From NCBI RefSeq assembly GCF_900496995.4, contig NC_044010.1, positions 3,286,001-3,350,000 of the forward strand: 64,000 nucleotides of DNA. The letters are read 5' to 3'. Below, one piece after another: positions 24,001 to 36,344 of this stretch; position 1 is the first letter of the stretch, and each line of letters begins with the position of its first letter. The notes below the pieces were generated by a model. The model ran no database searches, was not told the DNA's origin, and saw only the letters and a list, made by a program, of their open reading frames with translations. The stretch is from Aquila chrysaetos chrysaetos (taxonomy: Eukaryota > Chordata > Aves > Accipitriformes > Accipitridae). The position numbers and the translations under genes were made by a program.

Positions 24001-24779
24001 TAAACAATCCCAGGTCCTTTGTAGTAGGTAAAACCATTCATCATTTATCAGGCAGGAAAAAAGGTTTCCAGCAAACTGAGCACTCCAGTGCGAGCAATCT
24101 GCTGAACAGGACCATTTTGAGAGACTGGGTTTGTTTTCTGCTTTGGAAAACAGCTCTTGTAAAGGATAAATTTTAGCTGCCTTTGGCCAGGTCTTTGTTT
24201 GCTCACATAGCAATGTTGTTCAGAACGGGACTGGAAAAAAAAAGTAAAAAAAAAATAAATCTGGCAATATTCTGATGCCTTGAAAAGAAAACAGCAGTTC
24301 TTAGTTAGACTCTAACACTGGCAAAAAGTGCTTCTGCTAGTCCAAGTTATTTTGTTTGTGGTATAAACTATTCTGGCAAGAACACTTTTTTTTTTTTTTT
24401 AATGGCATAAGCAAGTGGTGCTTGATTTTTGCTGAGGTCTGCCGAGTAATTTTACTGAGGTCACAGCAGGGAGCAGTACTCCAGCGCCTGCTTTGCCAGG
24501 GCTGGGAACCGATGTCCCTGGAGATGCTTCAGAGCCCTGAAGAAGTACAGGCTCTTCCAGAACAGTGCCTGGGACTCTGGCCAGGGCCAAGCTCAATCCA
24601 CTCGTGGTTGCACCGAGACCTGGATATGAGGGCCAGTTTAGTGGCTCTAATACTAACTGTGTTTCCTGTAAGAAAGCCTTGCTGGTAACGGCTGAACCGG
24701 GAGAACTTTCGAAGACTCTTCATCTTCTTTCCCCCTCGCTCAGCCCTGTTTCTGCAAAATAGGTTTACCATCCCTTCAC
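18041..24779. other. intergenic, no gene recognised
   Basis: This is 6.7 kb of moderately AT-rich sequence between the antisense CR1 and the GSK3B CpG island. I saw no conserved exon, repeat or RNA gene. Short A runs occur at about 21830 and 22163. A GC-richer patch at 24440-24720 contains no recognisable gene. Distal regulatory elements could lie here but cannot be seen by eye. Confidence 0.5.
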
Positions 24780-25176
24780 GTGCCACCTCCGCCGCTTCCA
24801 GCATACCGCTGTCGTATTTTTTTCTTAACAAGTCACCTCACCGCGCCGCTACCCTTTTCCCCACAGCCGCCGCATTCTTCCCGCCAACCACACCGCAGGC
24901 CTGCGGATAACACCGCGGCAACGGCCGGCTCGACCTCGCCGTCTTTCACGGCCCGACGAGGGACGGAAGGCGGGCTCCCGCCACCTCAGCCCCTGACGGT
25001 TTGAGGCACAAACCGGGCGATTTCGGGGGTTTTAACTTTCCCGCCCCTCCCTCGGCTCCCCGCTGCCCAAGCGGCCTTCCCTCGCGGGCAAGGACCGGGC
25101 AGTGCAAACCCCGCTGGGACAGGAGGCCTCGGAGGGCAGGCAGGGCCTGAGGCGGGGGGCGGGCCGCCTCCCCTCA

Positions 25177-25248
25177 GGCGCGAAGGGCGGGCCCGAGGGC
25201 GCAGGGCGGCGGCCGCCGCCCTGCGCCCTCGGGCCCGCCCTTCGCGCC
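25177..25248. repeat. perfect 72-bp palindrome, no spacer
   Basis: The 36 bases 25177-25212 are the exact reverse complement of 25213-25248. Pairing stops immediately outside (25176 A against 25249 G). The arms are almost pure G/C with few A/T. It lies in the CpG island upstream of the CCAAT cluster. It could form a cruciform or hairpin, or it could be an assembly fold-back artefact. Confidence 0.97.
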
Positions 25249-25256
25249 GCACTGAG

Positions 25257-25293
25257 CATGCGCGCTCCCCCTCCCCCGGCCCCGCCCATGCGC
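25257..25293. promoter_or_regulatory. GSK3B: two CATGCGC (NRF1-like) sites
   Basis: CATGCGC occurs at 25257-25263 and 25287-25293, exactly 30 bp apart. Each is part of the NRF1 palindrome core seen in many CpG-island promoters. The matches are partial, so binding is only a possibility. Confidence 0.45.
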
Positions 25294-25301
25294 GCCCGGT
25301 G

Positions 25302-25316
25302 AGGTCATAAAGGTGA
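25302..25316 (+). promoter_or_regulatory. GSK3B: DR3 nuclear-receptor-like element
   Basis: AGGTCA (25302-25307), a TAA spacer, and AGGTGA (25311-25316) form a direct repeat with 3-bp spacing and one mismatch. DR3 is the arrangement preferred by VDR/RXR and PXR-type dimers. Function is not shown by sequence alone. Confidence 0.4.
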
Positions 25317-25347
25317 GCGGACGCTGCCCGCGGCCCCGGGCTTCGGG

Positions 25348-25720
25348 ATTGGTCCGCGAGCCGAGAGCGAGGGTGACGTCTTCGGGCCGCCTCATCGCCG
25401 CCAGCCAATGGGAGCGCTCGGCCGGGGAAGCCAATGGCAGCCCGCGTCCGCTCTCCGCCTCGGGCTGCGGCTTGAAACCGTCCCAGGGCTGTGTGACAAA
25501 GGCAGCGCGCCCCTCGATTGGCTGTCCCGCTTCGGCTCTCTTCGGGTTGGCCCGGCAATAGCCGGAAGAGGGAGCTCCTTCCTATTGGCTCCCCGACCGC
25601 GCTGCTAGGGCGGCGGCAGCGTTTTCCGATTGGTTCTCCGTTTCGCTTCGGGGAGACTCGGCTGCGCTCGCGATTGGTCACGACCCGTAACAGGCATTTC
25701 CGTAGCGACCTCGGGATTGG
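25348..25720. promoter_or_regulatory. GSK3B: cluster of eight CCAAT boxes (NF-Y-type), GSK3B promoter
   Basis: CCAAT occurs on the + strand at 25405 and 25431. Its complement ATTGG starts at 25348, 25517, 25584, 25629, 25673 and 25716. The last four are spaced 45, 44 and 43 bp. NF-Y binds CCAAT in either orientation and marks TATA-less CpG-island promoters. A CRE-like TGACGTC (25374-25380) and an ETS-like CCGGAAGAG (25562-25570) lie among them. Transcription probably starts downstream, somewhere near 25750-26050. Confidence 0.8.
25374..25380 (+). promoter_or_regulatory. GSK3B: CRE-like site TGACGTC
   Basis: Seven of eight bases match the CREB/ATF palindrome (TGACGTCT here). It lies between the first and second CCAAT boxes, a common pairing in housekeeping promoters. 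Confidence 0.45.
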
Positions 25721-26023
25721 TCCCGAGGAGGCTCGGATGTTTCCGTAAGGGCCTCGGGCTGGGGGCTAGCGAGTGCGTCGGGCTCTTCGGCTGGGTATTC
25801 ACAGAAGGTGCTTAGGGCCGTTCCGCAGCGTAGGGCGGCGACGGGTATAGGCGGCTGCGCGGCTTTGGCGCACACACAGAGCGCAGCAGCAGGAGCCCGG
25901 CACGCAGCGGAGGCAGCAGCGGGGACAAAGAGACTGACGGCAGAAACGGGGAGGGGGGCCCGGCGGGAGGCGGCCGGCGCCGGGAGGGAGCGGCGGGAGG
26001 CTTCAGCCGGGCGGGCGAGTCCC

Positions 26024-26095
26024 ATGCCCCTCGGACGCCCGGGGAAGCAGCAGCAGCAGCAACAGCAACAACCGCCGCCGCCGCCAGCGCTCTGA
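26024..26095 (+). promoter_or_regulatory. upstream ORF 1, 23 codons with Gln/Pro run
   Basis: ATG at 26024 opens a short frame ending in TGA at 26093-26095. It encodes a run of eight Gln from mixed CAG/CAA codons followed by five Pro. It counts only if the transcript starts upstream of 26024. Confidence 0.45.
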
Positions 26096-26146
26096 AGCCG
26101 GCTGAGGAGGAGCCGGGGAGCCGCCGCCGCCGCCGCCGTCGTCGTC

Positions 26147-26233
26147 ATGGCCTGCGCCGCCGCCGCCGGCCGTCGCCCGCAGTGCAGCGTCCCCAGCCTG
26201 AGCCGCCGCCAGCTGCCCCTGCGGGCGCAATGA
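26147..26233 (+). promoter_or_regulatory. upstream ORF 2, 28 codons
   Basis: ATG at 26147 has a strong context (G at -3, G at +4). The frame reads MACAAAAGRRPQCS and ends in TGA at 26231-26233. That stop overlaps the next ATG as ATGA. It is likely to be translated if the leader begins upstream. Confidence 0.55.
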
Positions 26234-26271
26234 GGAGCCGCGCCGGAGCCGCCGCCTCAGCGCCGCACTGA
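26230..26271 (+). promoter_or_regulatory. upstream ORF 3, 13 codons, overlapping ORF 2 as ATGA
   Basis: The ATG (26230-26232) shares bases with the stop of the previous upstream ORF. This geometry allows termination-reinitiation. It ends at TGA 26269-26271. Confidence 0.5.
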
Positions 26272-26463
26272 GAAGCCTTAGCGAGGGAGCGAGCGAGGCC
26301 GCCCGGGCCGCTTCACCCCTACTCCGCCCGCCGCGGATCCCACCGCCCCTGCCGGATCCCCTTGCGAGCGGCCGCATCACCTCCTGTCGGCGGATCCGGG
26401 AGTCCGGAGATCCCTCCGCCGCGGAAAAAAATAGTCCCGTTCCCTGCCGCCTCCCTCAGAGGC

Positions 26464-26567
26464 GAGGGGGAAGGAGAAGAGAGGGGAGGGGGAAGAAAGA
26501 GGAGGAAGAAAAAGAAGAAAAAAAAAGAAAAAGGGGAGGGGGGAGGAAAAAAAAAAAAGAGAGAGAA
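26464..26567 (+). repeat. 104-nt uninterrupted homopurine tract in the leader
   Basis: No pyrimidine occurs from 26464 to 26567. The tract alternates G-rich blocks (GAGGGGAGGGGG) with A-rich blocks (up to 12 A). In DNA it can adopt triplex structures. In RNA it offers G-quadruplex-like and poly(A)-like segments. Confidence 0.95.
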
Positions 26568-26612
26568 CCCCGGCGACGGGATCAGAGGAGCCGGGCCGTG
26601 AGCCTCCGCCCC

Positions 26613-26618
26613 ATGTGA
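26613..26618 (+). promoter_or_regulatory. start-stop element ATGTGA
   Basis: This minimal upstream ORF is an ATG followed directly by TGA. The TGA is also the last in-frame stop before the GSK3B start. Start-stop elements can stall initiating ribosomes. Confidence 0.55.
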
Positions 26619-27281
<663 letters not shown>

Positions 27282-27299
27282 TGAGGCAGCTCCCTTTCT

Positions 27300-27313
27300 C
27301 CCCCCCCCCCCCC
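27300..27313 (+). repeat. poly-C run (14 C)
   Basis: An uninterrupted run of 14 C lies in the first part of intron 1. Confidence 0.95.
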
Positions 27314-27478
27314 TCCATTAACCTTGAATAGGCGCACGCCGCCGCTTCGTTTGGGGCCTGTTGGGCAAAAAATGCCGGTTGGTTTGTCCTCTCCCTTAGC
27401 CTCTGATCGCTGCCAGCGTTGTAAGCGGCCTCTGGCTAATTAAAAAGCCTTTTTTTGTTTTGTTTGGGGTTTTTTGTT

Positions 27479-27495
27479 CCCCCCCCCCCCCCCCC
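27479..27495 (+). repeat. poly-C run (17 C)
   Basis: An uninterrupted run of 17 C lies in early intron 1, next to a GT-rich stretch. Confidence 0.95.
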
Positions 27496-27706
27496 TCTTG
27501 TGAAGCGGATTGGGAGCTCCCGTAGCCTGTATTTCCTTTTTATTTCCTCCTCGAAAGGAGGAAACGAATTGCGGGCACGCAGGTACGGCCGTGACATTCA
27601 CGTTCATTATGTGTTTTTAAGCACTCCTGGCTCTGAAGGAGAGAGCTTGGAAGATTTTTCCATGCACCCGTAGATCGGGTGTGAGCACCTTTTAGTCCAG
27701 CCCATT

Positions 27707-27732
27707 AAAAAAAAAAAAAAAAAAAAAAAAAA
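27707..27732 (+). repeat. poly-A run (26 A)
   Basis: The 26 A are followed by a GGAGGGGGAGGGGAG segment. This is the only long A run in the intron; the other long homopolymers there are T. Confidence 0.95.
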
Positions 27733-30517
27733 GGAGGGGGAGGGGAGCTTACAAAAGGTGTCTCTCTAATATTCTCCAGGCTCTGGTAAAATGCTCAATA
27801 GAGGGGATAAGAAAATGATTATTTTGACATGTGAGCCTATGGAGTAGTTATTTCAAGCTCGGCATGCCTTTTCCAGTTTTCTGATCAGAGGAATATTTTT
27901 AAGAATGAGGCCTGTGCTTTATTCTGCACAGGCGTGTTGGAAATTGTGTTTAATATGTGCCCATCCTTCGTATTCTAGCTTGTGGGATTAAAATTATGTA
28001 TTAAATCTGAACAAATGTACGGTGCGAATGGAAAAAGGCCCTGTTCTGAGTCGCTAAGATTTGGCTATGTGTTTATAGTACGGCATTTCTTAACTCCTGA
28101 TTTGAATATGTTCATATTAACAGCTAAATTGTTCTTCCAGATTCATATCAATAGCGTAGTTTTCAGCGATATTTTCCGTTTTCTTACGGAAATGCGGGGT
28201 GGCATCTTTATGGGACCAGGAATGCTTGATATGCATTACCATTCAATTGATCTATTTGATACTTGCGTATAGCCACACCTGACATGGCTCTGTGTGTGCA
28301 TGCATGCATATATCACATTGTTTTATGCATTTCATGCCAAAGCGCTATAAGATTGTGAGCTTTTTCACAGATCAGAAATTCTGACGTTTTTCTGCACCGA
28401 AATGTCTTCCACTGCGGTTGAAGCCTTGAAGAGAGCATTTGGCTCAGGGTCTGTAGTCTACCTTGTATCTGCATGATCAACGTGCCTGCAGCACTTCAAA
28501 AAACATGGGTGCAGTTAACCCCTATTAGCAGTATAAGAGCGTATGTTTGATCAGGTCCAGCATTAGCATTTATTAAGGATTCTTGATCTGCATGGAGAAA
28601 AACCGTGGGTGACTCCATTTTAATTTATTGATTTACTTTATGTGCCTGTGGAATAGGAAGCAGGTCTTGTTGATCAGTATTTCTGCAGGTGGCTGTCTAA
28701 ACCAAGCAGGACCTAGACCTGTCATGCTCAGCAATTACATTTGTCTTACTCGAGCTCTACAGCTTGATTCTTGAAAGGTCATTGATGCTCCTTTCCCGTT
28801 TATTTGAGGTCACAGACTAGACAGATGCTTGCCTGTGAAGAGGGTGCTAACTGATGCAGACCAACAAGTTTGCAAATATGATTCAATCCCAAGTGTATAA
28901 CACTGAGGGAGAGACAAAGGCCGTAGCATAAAGCACACGCACTTGTGATAACCCCCACAGTCGCTCTAGTCATGTGCTCCTGGTCCTTCTGCTGTCTGGA
29001 AAAAAATGTCAGAACAAAGCAAGAGAACCACATATAAGGACTCTGTGGGAAATGCAGTTTATATTTTCAGTTAATCCATCCATGTAAGACAGCCCAGGAA
29101 GTTAACTTTTTTTTTTGCTTTGTAAGAGAGAAAAATTCCTGGGTGTCAAAAAGGGTTATATTTTTCTGGTTCTCATGAGTTTTGTTAGCATATTATGGCA
29201 TGATGTAGCAAGTTATCTATTACCAGTGTTGAGAGCTTGAGGGGGAAAAAAAAAAAAAAATGTGTCTTGAACAGAGAGTTTGCTCTGCTCTTTCATTTTG
29301 CTATGTATTTGCAGTCTGGTACTTAGTTACATTTTGAGCCCTTTTGAGAGAAAGCTGGGACAAAAGAGTCCTTGTGAGGTAGGTGAAAGTTGATGGATTG
29401 GTATCTTCTGAGTCTCTTGGACATCTTTAGTACCTCTGTCTTGGTGCGGGTCTTTTCTGAGTCATCAGGGAGCAAAACCTGACTTGTTTGATGTCAATCT
29501 TTTTGCTTTTATTTGTAAGCCTGGAGTAGTGGTGAAATTAAATTATGAAGTCACTCTTGCTCTGGTGTCTCTGCAGCTATTGCTGCTCCTGGCTGAGCAC
29601 TGCAACTGTTATCTAGGAAGGATGGATCCAAGCAATGAGGAAAGGATTGATAAAGTAGTAGAGGAGGGCTCGCTGATCCTTGTGTTACCTGGGAGGAGCA
29701 GTACTAGAACCATACGGTGATTGCTCTTCTCCCCAAGCTATATGGGGGAGAAAGAGCGAGCAAGGATTTTTTCATCTCTTCCCTGTGTAATTTATTAGGC
29801 TTAATTTATGAGACTTTGTTCTCAGAAGTTGGTAAGAAAGCCTGAGCCTTGAATGAAAGGATGGGAGATTACCAACAGCTACTTCTCTGGCTGTTGGGAA
29901 AGATGACTTCTCATGCATGCTGCTGTCATTGCTCTGTAATAGATGTTACAAGGGTTTTAACATCTCTGCAAGAGTAGGAACCCTGTGGCCTTCTTACATC
30001 TCTTTCAAGCCATACCAGCATCAAGAGTACCTTCTGAAATATGACTATTTTTTCTTTCTCTATTTATATGTTGGTGGTTTTGAAATCACTCCACCATTTT
30101 TTCCACCCCACTGTATGGATTTCTACATTGAAGTAATTCTCAAGTAGGTTATTCTTTGTGCAGCTCTGTATTGCTGGGTTTGTAGGCTTTCCCTGCACAA
30201 AAAAAAAAGTGTGTGTTCTCCTTGTGTTGAGCCTGTCCCTCAACAGGAGGGAGCTGAGCTTCCAGTTGTCCACTTGCTGATACTATCAACCTGCTGGTTA
30301 TAGTATAAGAGAAGACGTTTGAACTTGAAGCTTTCTTTTGTTCTTCACCTAGTTGTTCTTGCATTGCTTCCAAATGTACATTGTTTCCCAAATGGGACAA
30401 AAATAATCCTGAAATATAAAGGGTATTCATGCAACACATGACCAAAAATATCAGTATAAAAATAGAAGTCTTGAAGTTTGCAGTTTGAGAATTTTCATCT
30501 AATGACTGTGGAATTGA

Positions 30518-30542
30518 TTTTTTTTTTTTTTTTTTTTTTTTT
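30518..30542 (+). repeat. poly-T run (25 T)
   Basis: An uninterrupted T run in GSK3B intron 1. Confidence 0.95.
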
Positions 30543-32750
30543 ATTTCTTCCCTGAGCTTCTGGAAAATAAGTGTTTCAAGTAACACCAACTCCTTGTAGA
30601 CAGCCCTACTTATTGTAACTGGAGCCAATTATCTTGTTGGTCTGCAGTAAATAATGTCGTGGCTAACGCTTGCCATGAAGAGTTTTTTTGCTCCATGTGT
30701 GAGTGTCATGGCTCTGTAATTGGTTATGCAGAATTTGTTAGCTTGCAGGGCGAGGAAGGCAATTTTATTTGCTTTAGCTAATTCTAATGTTGTACACATA
30801 CTCTTGGTTGCAAAATCTAAAGGACAATCTTGTAATAATTCATTTTGGACTCTCTGGAAGAATGTTACAATGGTGCCAAACTTGGGTTTTGTTGAAGTTT
30901 TTATTTTCTTCTTAGAGTCACTGTTTTTTGTACTGTATAATCTCCTGAAAGCACAATAGCTTGGTAAACCTGTATTGCTGTGTACTGTTCACACATGGTA
31001 CTACTGCTGGCATTTGAGCATGATGCATCTTTCATTGGCATAATGGCTCTTTAAAAAGTGGTTCATGAAGGAATAAAGTCTGGGAGTTTGTTGCTCTGTT
31101 AGTAGCCACTCCACAAGCCAGGACATAAAAGTGACCGATTTTTAGGTAGCATGTGGTGTCTAGGTGACAGTGTTAAATTAATACTGTGTGATATCCAGGT
31201 AGGTGTGTAGGAAGGGCCTTGGAAAAGAGCACCCTGGTCAACTTCAGGGAGAAGGAATGAGTGGGGCTGTTGAAACTGGCAAAACAATGGAGATAATGCC
31301 ACCTTCTGTTTCTCAACCCAGTTAGGGTAGGGCCCTCTCTATTGCTTTGATAGCAGTTTCTGCCTAATTGGTTTCTGAAACTGGAAGCTGCCCATCCTGC
31401 TCTCCTTGCTGGAGAGAGGAAGATCACTCCCTTCCAGAAGCCTGCTGAGCGTTATGTGTCTGGCCGTCGCTGATCCTAGCCCTGTCCAGCTTTCTGACTG
31501 CTGCTGGGTGAACAGCTTTCCTCATGCCTAAACTTGAAAAAAAATTGCACTAACGGGGTCAGCTAATGACCACGTGCGCTACAGTGAAAAGTGCCTCATG
31601 CTATAGTGCCCCAAAGTCATGCCTTGCAGTCTGAAAAGGAATAAAACAGCTGTCTGCTGTACTTAATTCTAACACTGCCAAACTATTTTCTCTGTATTCA
31701 TGTCATTAGGAATAGTTTAGCAGAAAAATAACTAGTAAAAAAAGTGAGGCCTGCCAACGGAACCTGTCAAATGACAATTTGACTAATTATTCTGCTGTGT
31801 CCCCCACGTCTTACTTCTGTGGGTTGGTGGTTTAGTTGTTCTTTTTCTTGTAAGACCTATTGGGGTTTATCCTGAAGCTTTTCTTCTCATTCTGTTGCTG
31901 TTCTGCATGTTTCTTCTTCCCTTAACAGCTTCCTGGAGGTGATCCCCTGTTGTATTATCACTTGATTCGCCTTTTGTATTTCTTAGCCATATTTTAACCA
32001 ACTACTTAAAAAGCTGTGGAAACCCATAAGGCTTATGGAGTATGTTCCTTGCCTGTATGCATCCCAGCTCTGGAAGTTGTTGTATCGCTTCATCCGTTGA
32101 CTTGATAGGGCCTTGTAGGTGTCACAAAGCAGTGGTGGTGTATGTATTCTGATCTTTTTCTTGGGGGATAAGAAAAGAAGTAGTTCTTTGGCATATATTG
32201 CTGAAGACCACCCCACAGGCTGAAGGGTTTCCCTCTACTGCCCCAAGAGCTCTTTAATTTTGATGAGTTATACCTTTAAGCGCTATTTTAGATAAAACGT
32301 AAAGGATTTTTCCAATATTGGTGTCCAGTTGACTCATTGCAGGTCTTCATAATGATACAAATCTGTGGGATATTGGCTATTGCTGTTCCCTCGCCCCATG
32401 CTTGTTCTTGAACTGGATGGGTGAGTGATGTGAAGAAGATTCTGAAAGCCTATAGGATGTCTGCGTCTGCAAAAAGCCTGCAGTTAAAGCTTTGTGCTGT
32501 GACCAGCTCTAGCATTTTCTGAATTTAATTAATGCTAAACCCCTTAGTTATTTGAACACATTAGCTAATATGCAAGGTGGTTGGAGAACACTTGCAGCCT
32601 CTTGGTTCAAGCTGTTGGAGTCTTTTTGTTTTGAATGACTTGATGAGTCCCATTTTAAATTGGAAGGTCTGTTAGCTTTGAGTTTCCAGAAATTTCTGTA
32701 GACTTAAGACTTGAACATTTTTCTGGAGTTCTCTTCCTTTTGTTTTTGTT

Positions 32751-32752
<2 letters not shown>

Positions 32753-32780
<28 letters not shown>
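32753..32780 (+). repeat. poly-T run (28 T)
   Basis: The longest homopolymer in the window. It would be poly-U in the pre-mRNA. Confidence 0.95.
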
Positions 32781-32784
<4 letters not shown>

Positions 32785-34123
32785 CTACTCTGAGGACTTT
32801 CAGTCACCCATAGCTAGTGTGGGAAGTGCTAAAGTGGCTGTCTCCTGCAGAAGCTCTATGGCTGGTGGAGTTACTTGGCTGCTTTCTGAATTTAATGAGC
32901 ATCAGCCCAGTGCAGCCTTGAAAGACGAACAAAACTTTTAAATTCAAGCAGCTATGAAAAGGAGCTGATTGAAAGTTCAAATGCCTCGCAAAACAGCTCT
33001 CCTCATTTTTCTTTGACCCAAGTCCATATAAAATCCAAAATTTTGTCTTGTCAGCACTTCCTTCAGTAAGCTGCACAAATAGATGCTCTTTTATTTATGT
33101 ATGTTGAAAATATATGCTAATTACAGCTTTTACAATGTGGCAAGAAAAGATACTCCCTCAGACATAAAGGCTCAAACCCATAGAGTACTGTACAGGTCAA
33201 ACTCCCTCTCTTTAGGTGCAAAACCAGGAACTCCCTTGGCACTTCTCATCTGATGGAGATTGTTGCTGAAATGCTGCATACTGCCATTGGGGAAGACATA
33301 AGTTTGGCGGCATGATGGTCTATGCCACTTTATATTTTTTAATTGATTTAAAGTGTAGTTGTATATTGAGTGCATTGCAGCAATCTGGTCTTAAGATGAG
33401 AAAGGCGTGAGACATGGTAGCAAGATACACCTTTGTGAGAAATAGCTACAACATCATAGCCATGCTCAAACAAGATGTTCATGGTCAGTGCTGCTGTGTC
33501 TCATTAAACAGAAGCCTGAAATAAAGCTCTACCCGAAGCTTTTGCAAACTAGATTTGGATAACCACTATAGGTAGAAGTGCTTTCATCAAATCTTCAGAA
33601 TCCCTCCCACTCCCATTGGTAGCGGCTTACCATGCTGTAGAGAGGGGGTCAGTTATCTAGGTGTAGTCCGTGAGACAGTGCATGTTTGACTCAATCCTAT
33701 GTTCTCTAACAGTGCTGCTGTGTGATGTTCCATCTGTGCAGTAGGAGAGATGAGGTGAGGTGATTTCAACAGAAATCCATGTTGGAGACCTTACTGAAAG
33801 CATTTCTATATCACCCTCTGAGGATTGTCAAAAATGTGGATGCCCAGAAGTCATACTGATGTGCCTCTAAAGGAAGTGGACAGTGATTTTTCTTGTATGA
33901 TCAGTGCTATCAAAGAATCTTTTCATTAGGTGCTCTTGCCACAGATGACTTGTCTGTTGTTCAGAAAAGGAAATAAAGCAAAGCAGTTCATTCTGTACTT
34001 TTATCTCTTGCAGACGGGAAGTAGATCTAAGCATTTAAGGTAATTTGTTTTCTTGCCTAGTCTGTCTTATAATGGAAGAAAGGAAAGTGGTAGGATAGCT
34101 TGTCGATGTCAAGCACTGAGGGC

Positions 34124-34144
34124 TTTTTTTTTTTTTTTTTTTTT
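34124..34144 (+). repeat. poly-T run (21 T)
   Basis: An uninterrupted T run in intron 1. Confidence 0.95.
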
Positions 34145-36325
34145 AAAAACAAAAGCCACAGAGCAACAGCTCCTTCTGAAGGGATGGCACCAGTCCTTGC
34201 CAGAGAGTATTGCCACTTCTCCATAGCAGTGGACCCAGTATTTTCTGGCTTAGCCTCATCAGCTGAGGGGCTGTTAAATTAGTATCAGTACCACTGCTTC
34301 CTGCACATGGAGTTGACTAGTGAGTTGGCATTAACTGGGCGAAAATGAGTTGCCAAGTATCTTCCACGTGATTAATTTCTTGATGATTTGCAAGGTGTCT
34401 GCGTCAGTAATGTGGAGTCAATTTAGCTGAAGGAATAGCGCTGTGGGGTTGCAGAGGGCCTTGGTGCCTGCCATAGGAAGTTCACTTTAGCTTGCTTGTA
34501 AGTAAGAGCTTGCAGCTAAGAAAAGTACAGTTTCATAACTTTGTAATAGGTCTGAATAAGGCCGAGCGCCTCTTGCTTTGTGGGTTATAATGACCAATGT
34601 AGTCACGTTGAAAGTAGTGAATGACTGTTATGCTGGTGTTACGATAAGGTTGAGTTGAATTATTTAGAGGTAGCTGCTAGTATTTTTCCTTTGTTTAGGT
34701 AGTATCTGTTGATTTTATTTTTGAGTCTGGAAAGTGTCTCTTAAACATAATGTATTACAGGAATGTGTAGTGGTATAGTTACGTTGCCCGACATGTCTCT
34801 TCAGGCAGTTGGGTGGATTTGAAGAAACCTGTTAGTAGTCGAAGTGCCTGACAGTAGATGATCATAAAGAGAGATGTGCTGATCAGAAGAGAAAGGGAGG
34901 ATGTTCCTGATTGATACCACTGGATAAGTAATGCTGTAGAGGGTATATGGAATTTAGGAATACTGTGCTGCTGTGCATGCATGAAGGTAAGTGTTTGAGT
35001 GTAGTGGCAAAAGTTGCCACAGGCTTTTGGATCAGAGCACTTAGAAGGAGAGAAGTTGGGTGTTGGCTCTGAAGTTATAACCAGAAGGGAAGCAGCAGCT
35101 GAATTTTTCCAACCAAGGCAGACTTCTTACAGCCACAACTGTAGAACATCGTCTGTTTTGACTTTTTTAGTAGGAATATAATTCTTGTCGGCTACAAGCC
35201 CTGTAGTTCAAAGAAGTATCTTTTGCCAGGAATGCAGGCAATTGTTTAATTTTCAGACAGGCCAAGAATATGTCTTACAGAAAGATAAACTAAAATGTGA
35301 CTGTTTCTGCAAAGAAGAATTTCTTGATTCACACCCCGCTGCAAACAGTTACATAGAACCTATATTATTACTTGTATCCCATCTCTCATGTGCTTCATTT
35401 GTTTTAAGTATCTATAAAAAAGTAACACAATGAATTGAACCTGTATGAGTGGGTTTCCTTGAGGGAGGAGGGGGACACAAATTCATCAGCCTAAATAAAC
35501 AGAATATTTGGTTGTTGGCCAAGTAAACATGAATCATTTGGCACAGATATGTATTGCCATGAATGAAGCCATAAATGAATTTCCCCATATTTGTGGGAGG
35601 TTGAGTATCAGCATCAGAAAGAATGTTTTATGCCTTGCTGAGAGAAGAAAAACTTTCTGGCAATACTTTTTGCAGGTGAGTTTTTCTTTATATATACAGT
35701 TGCTCAATTGAAACCTAAAGAAATGGAAAATAATGTCGTCCTTGGGAAGATAGTATCTGTTGTCTATTTCACTTCTAATCTTGCAGTCTTACTCATGATT
35801 GTAGGTACTGGCTTGGGAGCCATGGGTATGTATAGTGTAATGCAGTGTAGTAGTTGCAAGTTAACGTTTTTTTTTCTGTGTACCTCAGAGAATAGAGAAA
35901 CCTAACTAATCAAATTTCAGTTTTAGAGACTTTGAAATGGGTTTACAAAAATCGTTAATTTTGGATTACATGTTTTAGTAACCACAACGGACTGCAGAGT
36001 TGATTTGAGTCTTGGGGAAATGCTTTAAAGGCCCATGGAAAACTAGGTGTTTTTTTTCTGTTTGTCTGGTTTTGTTTTCTAGTGCATCAGCTAGTGAATG
36101 TACTAGAGACAAAAGCATGAGGTTTGTGCAGAGTGGGAGAACTTTACTATTCCAGAAATGTTGGGCCCAAACTTCAGATGATACTTGCCCGTGGGAGGGC
36201 AGAGAGCGCTTTGACTGCAACTCCTAGAAGGGAAGGTACTGGCATTTTTAGATTGAGCTCGACTTTGAGCTTGCTCTTCCTTGATCAGTGCAGTAGGCAT
36301 GAGTTAGTTTGGGGTTGCGTATAGA

Positions 36326-36344
36326 TTTTTTTTTTTTTTTTTTT
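36326..36344 (+). repeat. poly-T run (19 T)
   Basis: An uninterrupted T run in intron 1. Confidence 0.95.

Noticed and set aside
4513-24779. An additional protein gene between GPR156 and GSK3B
   Set aside because: No conserved exon with splice sites was recognised; the longest open frames are CR1 or featureless. In human the two genes are also direct neighbours.
25678-26148. 156-codon minus-strand frame across the promoter
   Set aside because: Its Cys and Ala runs come from CAG/CAA and CCG repeats read backwards. It has no recognisable domain.
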